The notes beneath the pieces were generated by a model, which did no database searches, was not told the origin of the DNA, and saw nothing but the letters and a program-made list of their open reading frames with translations. This document shows, piece after piece, positions 42,930 through 52,029 of a stretch of DNA of 64,000 nt (positions within the stretch are counted from its first letter, which is position 1; the number at the start of each line of letters is the position of its first letter). The translations under genes and the position numbers were made by a program. The stretch lies in the NCBI RefSeq assembly GCF_025869515.1, contig NZ_JAOZVR010000016.1, positions 29,762 to 93,761 on the forward strand, in the 5' to 3' direction. Origin of the DNA: Ferrovibrio sp. (GTDB lineage: Bacteria > Pseudomonadota > Alphaproteobacteria > Ferrovibrionales > Ferrovibrionaceae).

Positions 42930-44042
42930 ATGGAAACATTTCGGGCACAGGCAATGGGAACTGTTCCTTCCTACGAGGCACTCCTTCTTGAGCTTCAGCA
43001 ATCTTTCGGTCAGAGCCGCCTCCAAACGGTGCAGAAGCGTCGCTTTGCAGCCCGCGACAAACGGCTTTCCGAGCACAACGAACTGTTTGTTGAAATCCTC
43101 GGTGGAATTTTCGATGCCATCGACTACGAGCACGATCCCGAATTTCTGAACGACCTCAGCGTTTCCGCCGAGGAGATATTCCAATTCTATAGTGTCGTGG
43201 AGAACAATCTCCGCACCTACGGCGCCACCGACAGGCAAGTCGCGTGGCACCTTCTCAGCTACGTATTCGCACCGGGGTTCGCCCGCAAATATGCATTCTG
43301 GAGCTTGGTGGCATACGTCGCACCCGGTATGGCCGGAGGCGATCTCTGGTTCGTACCGCGCCCGTCTCCGTCAGACCCCACTCGCCTTCGCCTTCCCGTT
43401 CAAGTTGTTGTTGAGTGGTGGGAGGACCTGTTGAACTGTCGCCTCGAAGATATTTGGGATGCGAGTGATCATGATGAAGACGCACGTGATTGGATTCGAA
43501 ACCTTCAATACTGGCGCGCCGGAAAACTTCCCCAACCTAATACAATTGAAACGGCCTTCGCTAAAATGCGTCGGTTCAAATATCTCGGGACATTTCGAGA
43601 TGAAATTTCTACCTCACTAGAGACTAGGTATCAGAACGCCGTCTCCTTTGTGAAAGAGCATAAGGGTTTTGATGCCGCCAGGCTGATCCGCGAGATCCCA
43701 TCGACACCATTTCAGGTATTCCAGGCCGGACTGACAGGGACAGCAGACGAGGGTCAAAAGGAGGCTTTCATCGCAGCTGTCACCGAACGTTGGGGAGAGC
43801 CGACTACTGCAACAGTCCGGCGCCGCTTCCTACTTGCCCGAGTCGTGCAAGACTGCCATATCCGACTTGCTGCTCTGATCTGCCCAAAAGTCGACCCCGA
43901 TATTGCCGGCCCGGTGGCCAATAAGGTGATGCAGATTTGGGCTCTATTAGAGGAGACATACAGGCTCACTGTCGCAGCGCAGGTGGGGTGCCGAGCGGCA
44001 ACAAAAAACTTTTGGACACTCGGCTTGATACGAATAACTTAA
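42930..44042 (+). CDS. Uncharacterised protein divergent to viperin
   Basis: A 370-residue soluble protein from ATG 42930 (METFRAQAMGTVPSYEALLL). It appears helical throughout, with Trp- and Phe-rich patches (FWSLVAYVAPGMAGGDLWFV and VVVEWWEDLLNCRLEDIWDA). No P-loop, HTH or nuclease motif is seen, and no membrane segments. The frame extends upstream to 42696 over the viperin gene, but that part has no ribosome binding site and is out of character. Divergent placement with a short shared promoter region suggests a functional link to viperin. I recognise no family. Confidence 0.7.
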   Translation: METFRAQAMGTVPSYEALLLELQQSFGQSRLQTVQKRRFAARDKRLSEHNELFVEILGGIFDAIDYEHDPEFLNDLSVSAEEIFQFYSVVENNLRTYGATDRQVAWHLLSYVFAPGFARKYAFWSLVAYVAPGMAGGDLWFVPRPSPSDPTRLRLPVQVVVEWWEDLLNCRLEDIWDASDHDEDARDWIRNLQYWRAGKLPQPNTIETAFAKMRRFKYLGTFRDEISTSLETRYQNAVSFVKEHKGFDAARLIREIPSTPFQVFQAGLTGTADEGQKEAFIAAVTERWGEPTTATVRRRFLLARVVQDCHIRLAALICPKVDPDIAGPVANKVMQIWALLEETYRLTVAAQVGCRAATKNFWTLGLIRIT

Positions 44043-44197
44043 AAGAATATCGGGGAGTAAAAACCATCCAAAAGAAATTCAGTTAGCCACACGCCCGCCC
44101 TAAATCATCTGTCAGTATATTTTGCACAAAATGTACTTAGCGGGGACCGAACTGAATGTCATACTGAGATGGATTTTCCATTCTAGGGAAACGATAG

Positions 44198-44770
44198 CTA
44201 ATATTTCTGCCGAAATTCTTGCATAGAGATTGTCGATGGCGAACCCCAACGCCAACCATTTTTAGGCCTCACGCGAATTGGCGACAAATGCTGTGGCCGG
44301 TCAATAGCTACTGATGGTTTCACGCGCCTTCTCACGAGTAGCTCTTTGATGTTATAGCCATTCAGGAGCACCCTTTCCAAACTCGTCGAGATGCCGATTT
44401 TCCTGACGGACTTCTGAGCTTTATCGGCACGAGCGAGGCCGCTGTCAAAGCCGCCTTGATCGGCAATGTCGCTCAGCTTCAATGGCATGGCAGTAAGGTC
44501 GTCGATCTTGTCGGCGATCGGATGAATCACCAGGCCTTCGCGCTGTATCTTACCGGTGATACATAGCAGCTGGGAGATTAGGACGGCATGGCGGTATTGT
44601 GGGAATACTTCCGGCCAGATCACGATGTCCCCTATCTCGGTTTCGTCTTCGCTGATGGCGAAGATTCCGCCGCACGTAGTGCTGGGTTGCTGTCTGAGCA
44701 GTATCAAGCCGCCAGCTTGATCGAGCGGTCTCGGGCAGGATTTGCTAGGCCATGGGCCTAGACGATACAC
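44198..44770 (-). pseudogene. Fragment of error-prone DNA polymerase DnaE2
   Basis: The frame encodes about 190 residues whose middle, GGIFAISEDETEIGDIVIWP, VFPQYRHAVLISQLL and GKIQREGLVIHPIADKIDDL, matches the C-terminal OB-fold region of DnaE2 (family form: GVIFLTLEDETGxANVIVWP...GxLQREGxVIHVVAxRLxDL). The polymerase, PHP and helix-hairpin parts (over 800 residues) are absent on either side. It is therefore a decayed terminal fragment. It lies right after the viperin partner and suggests a recombination junction. Confidence 0.72.
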
Positions 44771-45036
44771 AATGGCTTTAGCTGCGGACGCAACAGGGCG
44801 AGGGGTTTAAGAGTTGGGCTAATTCCCCGCTAATCCTGCACCACATGCTCGACAATGGTCCGGCTGGGTAAGCTGACGTCGGACTGAAGTCTGTTTCAAC
44901 AACTGATAGATTATTGCTCTGCGCTGTGATGCTGCTGCCAAACTCGAACAGTACCGCCGGCTTCTTTCCCAGGGCCCGAATTGCAGAGTGGGCTTGGCGA
45001 CGGTTGAGTTATTGGAGTTCAGCAACCATGTTGCAA
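44771..45036. other. Decayed intergenic stretch
   Basis: Short broken frames only. A minus-strand frame (44819-45067) shows no recognisable family. Base composition is mixed. It probably contains decayed mobile DNA between the dnaE2 fragment and the chemotaxis genes. Confidence 0.4.
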
Positions 45037-45531
45037 TTATGTTCCATTTGTTTGATATATCCCGCAAAGCAGCATGTTGATTTTTGTTCCATCGTTTGAA
45101 AGTGGCAAGATCAGGCGCTCAAAGTGCCAGTATGTTTGATCTCTGGCTAACAAAAAAACATGGTCACAGCGCGGGCGGCGATCAACGAGAACATCGCGAA
45201 AGTGGCTCTCGATTAATTCGGAAACCTCAGCGGTTTTGATGTCTTGCGGCGACTTTCCAGTTAGATATTCGCCGTGAATCTCATCCACGTTACTGCCCGA
45301 GAGCCGGAAGCGAAAATATGGCTCTCCCTCGAATACATCGATAAGAAAAATGTTAGGCAGTAAGTCATGGAAATCTAGTGGGTCAATGTCGGCACGGGAA
45401 GGGAATCTCCGCTCCCCGCGCTTAGTGTCCCAATATTCAAATAGCCGCAGCAAACTTGCTTTGCAGCGATGATGATTAACTGCTGAGCACCGCGCACAAA
45501 GCGTTGCTGTACCTGCTTCAAGGGGTGACAT
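45037..45531 (-). CDS. PAS_5-family protein with N-terminal CxxC-x7-C
   Basis: A 164-residue soluble protein. LLRLFEYWDTKRGERRFPSR, DIDPLDFHDLLPNIFLIDVF and PYFRFRLSGSNVDEIHGEYL are the PAS_5 hallmark. The N-terminus carries CARCSAVNHHRC, a Cys triad also found at the same place in the paralogue at 59483-59971. It starts 18 bases after cheW and is the third gene of the MCP-cheW-PAS operon, so it may feed a small-molecule or redox signal to chemotaxis. No output domain is attached. Confidence 0.85.
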   Translation of the reverse strand: MSPLEAGTATLCARCSAVNHHRCKASLLRLFEYWDTKRGERRFPSRADIDPLDFHDLLPNIFLIDVFEGEPYFRFRLSGSNVDEIHGEYLTGKSPQDIKTAEVSELIESHFRDVLVDRRPRCDHVFLLARDQTYWHFERLILPLSNDGTKINMLLCGIYQTNGT

Positions 45532-45549
45532 CGTTGATGCTTCTTGCTT

Positions 45550-46050
45550 TTATGCTGCGGCCAGCGAAACGTCTTCGAATTCTGGCGCGCGACCGCCAAC
45601 CAGAAGGTCGAGGTCGAGCAGTGACACCATACGGGTATCTCGTGGCAGAAGTGCGGTGAGAAAGGCATTCTCCGCTGCCATGCCGGTTTGTGGCACCGGC
45701 TGAAGTTCGCCATTGGCGACAGACATGATGTCCGATACCGCATCGACAAGCAGGCCATAGAAACCCGCTGCCGCTTCGACCACAATTACCACATGGGTGG
45801 CGGTCGGCGTGCTGCGCTCGGCGCCGAGTCGGATGCGCAGATCGTAGATTGGTACGACCTGGCCCCGAAGATTTATGACACCGCGGACGGACGGTGGGCA
45901 GTTAGGCAGCGGATTCTCCACTGTCCAACCGCGGATCTCACGGACTGCCAGGATATCGATGCCATATTCCTGACCGGCAGCCGCAAAGGTGAGATATTCG
46001 CACACGGCATTGCCTGCGGTGCCAGCTTGGGAAGCGATGAGCGTGTCCAT
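45550..46050 (-). CDS. cheW: CheW-type chemotaxis coupling protein
   Basis: A 166-residue adaptor linking receptors to CheA. The SH3-like CheW fold is seen in EYLTFAAAGQEYGIDILAVR, PPSVRGVINLRGQVVPIYDL and FYGLLVDAVSDIMSV. It starts on the last base of the MCP stop codon (TGATG), so the two are translationally coupled. A short acidic tail (EFEDVSLAAA) ends it. Confidence 0.93.
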   Translation of the reverse strand: MDTLIASQAGTAGNAVCEYLTFAAAGQEYGIDILAVREIRGWTVENPLPNCPPSVRGVINLRGQVVPIYDLRIRLGAERSTPTATHVVIVVEAAAGFYGLLVDAVSDIMSVANGELQPVPQTGMAAENAFLTALLPRDTRMVSLLDLDLLVGGRAPEFEDVSLAAA

Positions 46051-47903
46051 CAGAATTCTGCCCAGTTGCCGTCTTCGGTCTTGACCGCCGCATTGCCCTG
46101 CGCGGATGGAGTCTTCATCGCTGCGGCAGTTTTGACGACTGGTCGCTTATCGGCCACGACTTTCAGCGGTGAGCGCTGAGCTCCTGTCGAGGTGGCGCGC
46201 GGCGCAGAATAAGCCGCATTGCCCTGATCCTTTGTTTTGTATCGCTGCACCAGCTGTGCCAGTTCCTCAGCCTGGCCCGAGAGTGCCTGGGCCGAGGCCG
46301 AGGTCTCTTCCACCAGGGCGCCGTTGCGCTGGGTCATTTCATCCATACTGCCAACGGCCGTGTTGATCTGCTCCAGGCCGGTGGCCTGCTCGCGACTAGC
46401 GGCAGCAATCTCGGCGACGATATCCGACACTTTCTTGATCGCACCAACAATTTCGGTTAGCGAGCCGCCGGCTTGATTGACTAAGGTTGCCCCGGTCTTC
46501 ACCTGGGTATTCGAGGCTTGGATCAGCGCCTTTATGTCTTTGCTAGCATTGGCCGAACGCTGGGCGAGCGCCCGCACCTCCTGTGCCACCACCGCAAAGC
46601 CCTTGCCTGCCTCGCCGGCTCTCGCGGCCTCCACGCTGGCATTCAGCGCCAGCAGGTTGGTCTGGAAGGCGATTTCGTCGATCAGGCCGATGATATCGCT
46701 GATCTTCTGTGCGCTCTCCTCGATCTGGTTCACTGCGGTGACCGCATTGGCCACGACACTGCCGCCCTTCTCGGCGGTGTCACGCGCCACGGTCGCTAGC
46801 TGGTTGGCTGCCTGGGCGTTGTCGGCATTCTGCTTCACCGTCATGGTAACCTCGTGCATTGAGGCGGCGGTTTCCTCAATCGAGGCCGCCTGGCTTTCCG
46901 TCCGGCTCGCCAGATCCTGGCTGCCGGTGGAAATCTCGGCTGATGCCGCCGCAATGGTTTCCGAGGCTTCACGGATACCGCCGATAATATCAGCCATTGC
47001 ATCGACCAGATCGTTGACGCCGGTGCACAGCGAGCGGATTTCGCCGGCCCTGCCATCCAGATCGATCCGTTGGGTCAGGTCGTTCGCCTTGGTGGCATCG
47101 ACCACCACCTGCACCTGCTGCACGGCGAGCTGGGTCATCTGTGCCAGTTTGGTCTGCGACGTGATGTCGGTGGCATATTTCACCACCTTATAAGGCCGGC
47201 CATTGGCATCCATGATCGGGTTGTAGCTGGCCTGAATCCAGACTTCCTTACCGCCCTTGCCGATGCGCTTGTACTGGTTGGCGTCGTATTCGCCACGGCC
47301 CAGCTTGGCCCAGAATTCACGATAGTCGGTACTTTCCCGATAGGTCGGCTCGACGAACATGCTGTGGTGTTTGCCTTTTACCTCGTCCAGCGTATAGCCG
47401 AGCGTATTCAAGAAATTCTCGTTGGCATGCAGGATTTTTCCAGTGAGATCGAATTCGATCACTGCCTGCGCCTTGTTGATCGCGGCGAGCTGGCCCTCGT
47501 AATTGGCCATCAGCATCTTCTGTTCGGTGACGTCGGTGGCGTACTTTACGACCTTATAAGGCTTGCCGCGCTTGTCGAAGATCGGGTTGTAACTGGCCTG
47601 AATCCAGACTTCCTTACCGCCTTTGCCGATGCGCTTGTATTGCGCGGCATCGTATTCGCCGCGGCCGAGCTTGTCCCAGAACGCCCTGTACTCAGCGCTG
47701 GCGCGATAGGCCGCATCGACGAACATGCTATGGTGCTGGCCCTTCACTTCATCCAGCGTGTAGCCCAACGCTTTGAGAAAATTCTCATTGGCATGCAGGA
47801 TTTTCCCGGTGAGATCGAATTCGATCACCGCCTGGGCTTTGTTGATGGCATCGAACTGCGCTCGCAGATCACTAGTCGCTGACGCACTGGAAAACTGGAA
47901 CAT
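46050..47903 (-). CDS. Soluble methyl-accepting chemotaxis protein with two tandem PAS domains
   Basis: About 617 residues with no membrane segments. Residues 19-140 and 141-262 are two near-identical PAS domains with PAC motifs (YKRIGKGGKEVWIQASYNPI in both). A helical connector and the signalling domain follow, with the conserved hairpin [20 protein letters not shown] and GKGFAVVAQEVRALAQRSAN. The protein ends in DGNWAEF, an xWxxF tail of the type that tethers CheR/CheB. ATG 47903 follows AGGAGAGCCGAG. PAS domains of this Aer-like kind often bind heme or FAD; the ligand here is unknown. Confidence 0.94.
   Translation of the reverse strand: MFQFSSASATSDLRAQFDAINKAQAVIEFDLTGKILHANENFLKALGYTLDEVKGQHHSMFVDAAYRASAEYRAFWDKLGRGEYDAAQYKRIGKGGKEVWIQASYNPIFDKRGKPYKVVKYATDVTEQKMLMANYEGQLAAINKAQAVIEFDLTGKILHANENFLNTLGYTLDEVKGKHHSMFVEPTYRESTDYREFWAKLGRGEYDANQYKRIGKGGKEVWIQASYNPIMDANGRPYKVVKYATDITSQTKLAQMTQLAVQQVQVVVDATKANDLTQRIDLDGRAGEIRSLCTGVNDLVDAMADIIGGIREASETIAAASAEISTGSQDLASRTESQAASIEETAASMHEVTMTVKQNADNAQAANQLATVARDTAEKGGSVVANAVTAVNQIEESAQKISDIIGLIDEIAFQTNLLALNASVEAARAGEAGKGFAVVAQEVRALAQRSANASKDIKALIQASNTQVKTGATLVNQAGGSLTEIVGAIKKVSDIVAEIAAASREQATGLEQINTAVGSMDEMTQRNGALVEETSASAQALSGQAEELAQLVQRYKTKDQGNAAYSAPRATSTGAQRSPLKVVADKRPVVKTAAAMKTPSAQGNAAVKTEDGNWAEF
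47118..47849 (-). repeat. Tandem duplication of a 366-base PAS-encoding unit
   Basis: Two 122-codon units lie head to tail inside the MCP gene. At DNA level they share long identical tracts (e.g. GTGAGATCGAATTCGATC at 47443 and at 47809, exactly 366 bases apart). The high identity indicates a recent duplication or ongoing gene conversion. Confidence 0.85.
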
Positions 47904-47962
47904 CTCGGCTCTCCTGTTCAGTCTCCGTCGGCAGGATGCCAATGGATTGGTATCTCATATAT

Positions 47963-48124
47963 CTATTTGTGGTCGATTAAGAGGTAGTTAATTGATAATG
48001 CATGGTTGATTCGTATCGACTCGCTGTTCCGACTCAGCTTCCAGCAGAAGCCCCCAATCTGTGGCAGGCCTCCATACGAGCCGACGAGCAGGCAGGCCAT
48101 GAAAAGAGCGCTATTAGCGATCAT
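47963..48124 (-). CDS. Possible small exported protein
   Basis: A 53-residue frame with a strong ribosome binding site (GGAGGAAACGGCC before ATG 48124). The start MIANSALFMACLLVGSYGG looks like a leader or lipoprotein-like signal; the rest (WKLSRNSESIRINHALSINY) is unremarkable. No family recognised; it could be a chance frame. Confidence 0.35.
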   Translation of the reverse strand: MIANSALFMACLLVGSYGGLPQIGGFCWKLSRNSESIRINHALSINYLLIDHK

Positions 48125-48450
48125 GGCCGTTTCCTCCGAACCAGGAATAATGTTTGAGGATTCAGGCTATCCGTGCGCCAGCAAAGGTCAGCGCTCATCT
48201 GCCCGCGATCCTCGGCTGTGCGGACACAGACGACACAGGCGGATGAATTACAGCCGCGTCACGACGTTACCCTTGATGAACTCGAACAGGCTCACGCCGG
48301 GCCGGAGACCTGCCTCCAGGATAATCAGGCGCTTGGCAATCCCTGGGGGGGCTTCCAGCTCAGGTTAAATTCCGATTATGGATGGTCACGCACCATTGCG
48401 TGGGAAGCGGTTTCCTCTGTTGAATAGCGCGGTACGACTTCCGAGTGATT
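48125..48450. other. Intergenic region before the sensor kinase
   Basis: No recognised gene. A minus-strand stretch of 37 codons ending at a stop near 48253 (protein-like, GIAKRLIILEAGLRPGVSLF) has no start and may be a gene remnant. It should also hold the kinase promoter. Confidence 0.4.
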
Positions 48451-50286
48451 ATGCCCGATTCTAGCCCCCATCGTGTCTTCTTCCCTCCGGACCCCGGAAG
48501 TGTCAGGGCTATATCGACTACCATCGATATCCCGGCATCGGCTTTTCATGGCAGTTTCCAAAAAATATTACTGATCTATGCCGGAACCACGGTCTGCTTC
48601 CCCAGCATCACCTGTTTGCTACTGTGGCAGCAACTGCAGGATCACTGGGTCCTTGCCTGGTGGCTGCTGCACATGCTGGCCGTCGTCATCATTGTCATCG
48701 ACTGGTATATCCGCCGTCAGCAGGGCGCCGCAGCGGCGCCGCGCTGGCAGGGCCCGGTCGACATCATGGTCGCCGGCTTTTCCGGTTTGGTCTGGGGTGC
48801 CGGCGCTCTCGGCATGCCGCAGATCGATACAGCCAGTCAGCTGTTGCTGGTGGCGGTGATCGCCGGCGTCATCGGCGGTTCGGCCCCGGCGCTGGCCCTG
48901 ATGCCGGCGGCTGGTGCCGCCTTCATCGTCAACGTGGCTTGGCCCTATGCGGTATATTTCCTGACGCAAGGCAGCGTGATCGGTTATGGCATGGCCGCGC
49001 TGATCGTCGGATATGTTGGCGCGATGATCGTCGCCAACCGCGTACTGCACAGCATCATGGTGCGGAACTGGCGGCTGAGCAGTGAAAACACCGCGCTCTA
49101 CGACCGCATCCGCAAGGCGCAGGACGAACTGCTCGACATCGCCGACAGCAGCGAAGCCTTCGTCTTTTTCGATCATGCCGGCCGGATGCTGCTCTGGAGC
49201 CGCCGCTTCCCCGCCCTGCTGGGCCTGGCCGAAAGCGACCTGAAGCGGCATGGCGCGCTGCAGCCGCTGCTCGAACGCGCCGGCCTGCCGCCCGACCTGA
49301 CGACATCGCATGACGCCGTGGCGGATGATGCCGGGCGCCCCGTGCTGCCGATGCCGAATGGCGGCTGGGCTCGAGCCAGCCTGCGCGACCTGCCGCATGG
49401 CGACCGCGCCCTGTTCTTGGTCGACGTCACCGAGCAGCAACAGGCCAGCAGCCAGCTGCAGAGCCAGAATACCCGGTTGGAGGAACTGTTCCGCGAAGTC
49501 TCGTCGGCGCGCGACGCCGCCCTGCGCGCCAGCCAGGCGAAATCGACCTTCCTCGCCAATATGAGCCACGAACTGCGCACGCCGCTGAATGCCGTGATCG
49601 GTTTTTCTGACATCATCCGGCGCAAACTGTTCGGATCCGTCTCGCCAAAATACGATGAATATATCGACGACGTTTATAACAGCGGCTGTCATCTGCTCGG
49701 CATTATCGACGATATCCTCGACCTCGCTCGCATCGAGGCCAACCAGATCGTGGTGCAGGAAAGCCGGGTCGATCTGGCAGAAGAAATCGCCACCAGCATC
49801 CGCCTGGCCAGCCAACAATTCGGACCCGCTTCGGCAAGCATCACGGTTGCCGTGCCCGACGACCTGCCGGCGCTGCATGCCGATGCACGGCTGGTGCGCC
49901 AGATCCTGATCAACCTGGTCGGCAACGCCCTGAAATTCTCCCCCGGCGGCCTGCCGGTCGAGGTCGGCGCCAGGCTGGAGCCGGCCAGCAACGAGATCCA
50001 GCTCTGGGTGCGCGATTACGGCATCGGCATCGCCAAGCAGGACCAAGCCCGCATCTTCGATCCCTTCGAGCAGGCCGGAGCTCACCTGAGCCGCAATTTC
50101 GGTGGCGTCGGCCTCGGCCTGTCGCTGGTGCGCGCCTTCGTCGTGGCGCATCAGGGCCGCCTTGCCATCGACAGCGAACCCGGCAAGGGCACCCTCATCA
50201 CCGCCAGCTTCCCCGCGACTAGGACAGTTAACATGAACGATCGAGGCGAAGATACCTCTCGATTTGCTCCAAGACGCGCACAATAG
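48451..50286 (+). CDS. Membrane sensor histidine kinase
   Basis: A 611-residue kinase. Five or six hydrophobic helices span residues about 30-205, without a large periplasmic domain. A PAS-like segment (LDIADSSEAFVFFDHAGRML) and a coiled coil follow. The dimerisation box FLANMSHELRTPLNAVIGFS has the phosphorylated His373; the ATPase part shows ILINLVGNALKFSPGG (N box) and RDYGIGIAKQ / GGVGLGLSLVRAFVVAHQG (G boxes). There is no receiver domain and no adjacent response regulator. The last 59 bases overlap the convergent marR gene. ATG 48451 was used instead of GTG 48445. Confidence 0.9.
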   Translation: MPDSSPHRVFFPPDPGSVRAISTTIDIPASAFHGSFQKILLIYAGTTVCFPSITCLLLWQQLQDHWVLAWWLLHMLAVVIIVIDWYIRRQQGAAAAPRWQGPVDIMVAGFSGLVWGAGALGMPQIDTASQLLLVAVIAGVIGGSAPALALMPAAGAAFIVNVAWPYAVYFLTQGSVIGYGMAALIVGYVGAMIVANRVLHSIMVRNWRLSSENTALYDRIRKAQDELLDIADSSEAFVFFDHAGRMLLWSRRFPALLGLAESDLKRHGALQPLLERAGLPPDLTTSHDAVADDAGRPVLPMPNGGWARASLRDLPHGDRALFLVDVTEQQQASSQLQSQNTRLEELFREVSSARDAALRASQAKSTFLANMSHELRTPLNAVIGFSDIIRRKLFGSVSPKYDEYIDDVYNSGCHLLGIIDDILDLARIEANQIVVQESRVDLAEEIATSIRLASQQFGPASASITVAVPDDLPALHADARLVRQILINLVGNALKFSPGGLPVEVGARLEPASNEIQLWVRDYGIGIAKQDQARIFDPFEQAGAHLSRNFGGVGLGLSLVRAFVVAHQGRLAIDSEPGKGTLITASFPATRTVNMNDRGEDTSRFAPRRAQ

Positions 50287-50704
50287 CCTTCACATCATGA
50301 ACCGTTAGGCCGCTCAGCATCTCTGTTTCACGCTGCGCTGCGCTTGTCGCAATCTCTATATATATACCAAGCCCCGCTTCGGTAAGCTTGTTGATGCTAC
50401 GCCGACCATCGATTGGATGAGATACAACAACAAGTCTCCTATGCCGATTTAGCCTGCGCAATGCACGACTAATTGACATTGCATCCAGACCCGTTCTTTC
50501 CGAAATCTCCTTATTCGACAATCCAGGTTCGGCCGCTAAAACAACCATGCAGCGCCATTCGGGTAGACTCAGGTCATACTGAGGGGCTATGCGCTCGATA
50601 AATGGCCTAGCAAGAAGATTGCCAATTAATAGAAGACGAAAAGCAACTGATTCGGTCAGATTAACGAGGGGCTTGGAGGCTGTATTTTTGTTCGATCTGG
50701 GCAT
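50228..50704 (-). CDS. MarR family transcriptional regulator
   Basis: A 158-residue winged-helix regulator: LSLPEWRCMVVLAAEPGLSN, KEISERTGLDAMSISRALRR (recognition helix) and LVVVSHPIDGRRSINKLTEA (wing). It lies 38 bases downstream of dctM on the same strand, so it is the last gene of the TRAP operon and likely its local repressor. The palindrome between dctP and the divergent cupin gene is the likely operator. Its end overlaps the kinase gene by 59 bases. Confidence 0.92.
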   Translation of the reverse strand: MPRSNKNTASKPLVNLTESVAFRLLLIGNLLARPFIERIAPQYDLSLPEWRCMVVLAAEPGLSNKEISERTGLDAMSISRALRRLNRHRRLVVVSHPIDGRRSINKLTEAGLGIYIEIATSAAQRETEMLSGLTVHDVKAIVRVLEQIERYLRLDRSC

Positions 50705-50742
50705 TATCGCGAAATTCGTTCATCCGCGTGGGCTACGGCCCA

Positions 50743-52029
50743 CTATTCGGTCAATTGAGGAAGAAAAGTCGAAACTTCGGGAACAAATACTACTGTCATC
50801 AGAACAAAGATCAAGGCAACCAGAAACGGCCTAAGTTCCCGAACCACCTCAACGACGGAGACCTGTGCTTGACGACCGCATAAATATATCAGGAAACCGA
50901 TTGGGGGGAGAATCAGACCAATTGTGGTTGCCATAACGACTACAACACCAAAATGAACCAAATCAATATGAGCACCGATTGCTACCGGAACCAAAATTGG
51001 CACTAGTACCAATAATATTATGACAGGCTCAAGAACTGTGCCAAGCGCGAGTATGAGAGCGGCAACAATGAACAAAGTTACTTTGGGGTCTGTAGTGATC
51101 CCTGAAATCCATGACGACAATGCTCGCCCGAGACCGAAGCGCGCCGTAATCCATACAAAGATACCGGCGACTGAAGCGATCAAAAGAACCGATATTGCCT
51201 CAATGGCTGCCTGCCGAACGGCTAGCCACAATCCCCGAACAGTCAACTCTCGATAGACAAATAGACTGACGGCCGCCGCATACATAACTGCGACCGCGCC
51301 GAACTCAGTTGTCGTTGCCAGTCCTCCGACTTTCGCGAAAACGATTATCGCCGGCATACCAAGAGCGAGAAGTCCGTCTCGCCCAGTTGCCCAAACATGG
51401 CGCCAGCCGCGGAATGGTTCGGCGGGATAGGATCGCCTGCGTCCAATCCACCAAGTTGTGGCGAACAGGGCAATGCCCATCAAGAAACCAGGAACTATCC
51501 CTGCAATAAATAACTTTCCAACCGAAACCTGCGTCAGAAGGCCGAACAATACGAATGGAATTGATGGCGGAATGATTGGACCGATTGTTGCCGCTGCAGC
51601 CGTAACGGCTGCGGCATACCCGCCTGAATATCCCTGCTGCTTCATAGCCGGCACCAAGATAGAGCCAATAGCCGCCGCATCGGCTACGGCTGATCCTGAT
51701 ACGCCGGCCATCCCCACGTTTGCAACAACATTCACATGCCCGAGGCCGCCACGAATGTGGCCAACCAATGCATGCGCAAAGTTCAACAGTCGTCTACTCA
51801 TGCCACCAGCATTCATGATTGCGCCAGCTAGGAAGAAAAATGGTATGGCGGCAAAAGAATAACTATCAAGACCGTTAACGAAACTCTGAGCGAAAATAAA
51901 ATCCGGCATCACATTCGGATAAAGCAAATAGACCAATAAACCGGCGATCGCCATGGCGAAAAACACTGGCCAGCCAATGGCCATTCCACTCAGCATCCCA
52001 GATATGAGGACCGATAGCGGCCAAATCAT
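50743..52029 (-). CDS. dctM: TRAP transporter large permease, DctM family
   Basis: A 428-residue membrane protein with about 12 helices. FFLAGAIMNAGGMSRRLLNF, GMAGVSGSAVADAAAIGSIL and ATIGPIIPPSIPFVLFGLLT are typical DctM sequences. With DctQ and DctP it takes up an organic acid using the sodium or proton gradient. It overlaps dctQ by four bases. The operon is AT-richer than the core chromosome and may be acquired. Confidence 0.95.
   Translation of the reverse strand: MIWPLSVLISGMLSGMAIGWPVFFAMAIAGLLVYLLYPNVMPDFIFAQSFVNGLDSYSFAAIPFFFLAGAIMNAGGMSRRLLNFAHALVGHIRGGLGHVNVVANVGMAGVSGSAVADAAAIGSILVPAMKQQGYSGGYAAAVTAAAATIGPIIPPSIPFVLFGLLTQVSVGKLFIAGIVPGFLMGIALFATTWWIGRRRSYPAEPFRGWRHVWATGRDGLLALGMPAIIVFAKVGGLATTTEFGAVAVMYAAAVSLFVYRELTVRGLWLAVRQAAIEAISVLLIASVAGIFVWITARFGLGRALSSWISGITTDPKVTLFIVAALILALGTVLEPVIILLVLVPILVPVAIGAHIDLVHFGVVVVMATTIGLILPPIGFLIYLCGRQAQVSVVEVVRELRPFLVALIFVLMTVVFVPEVSTFLPQLTE

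Noticed and set aside
44819..45067. An 82-codon minus-strand frame as a transposase remnant
   Set aside because: Weak likenesses to several IS families conflict with each other; none is strong enough to name.
48619..50283. A 554-codon minus-strand frame
   Set aside because: It is the shadow of the sensor kinase gene, which has all kinase boxes on the plus strand.
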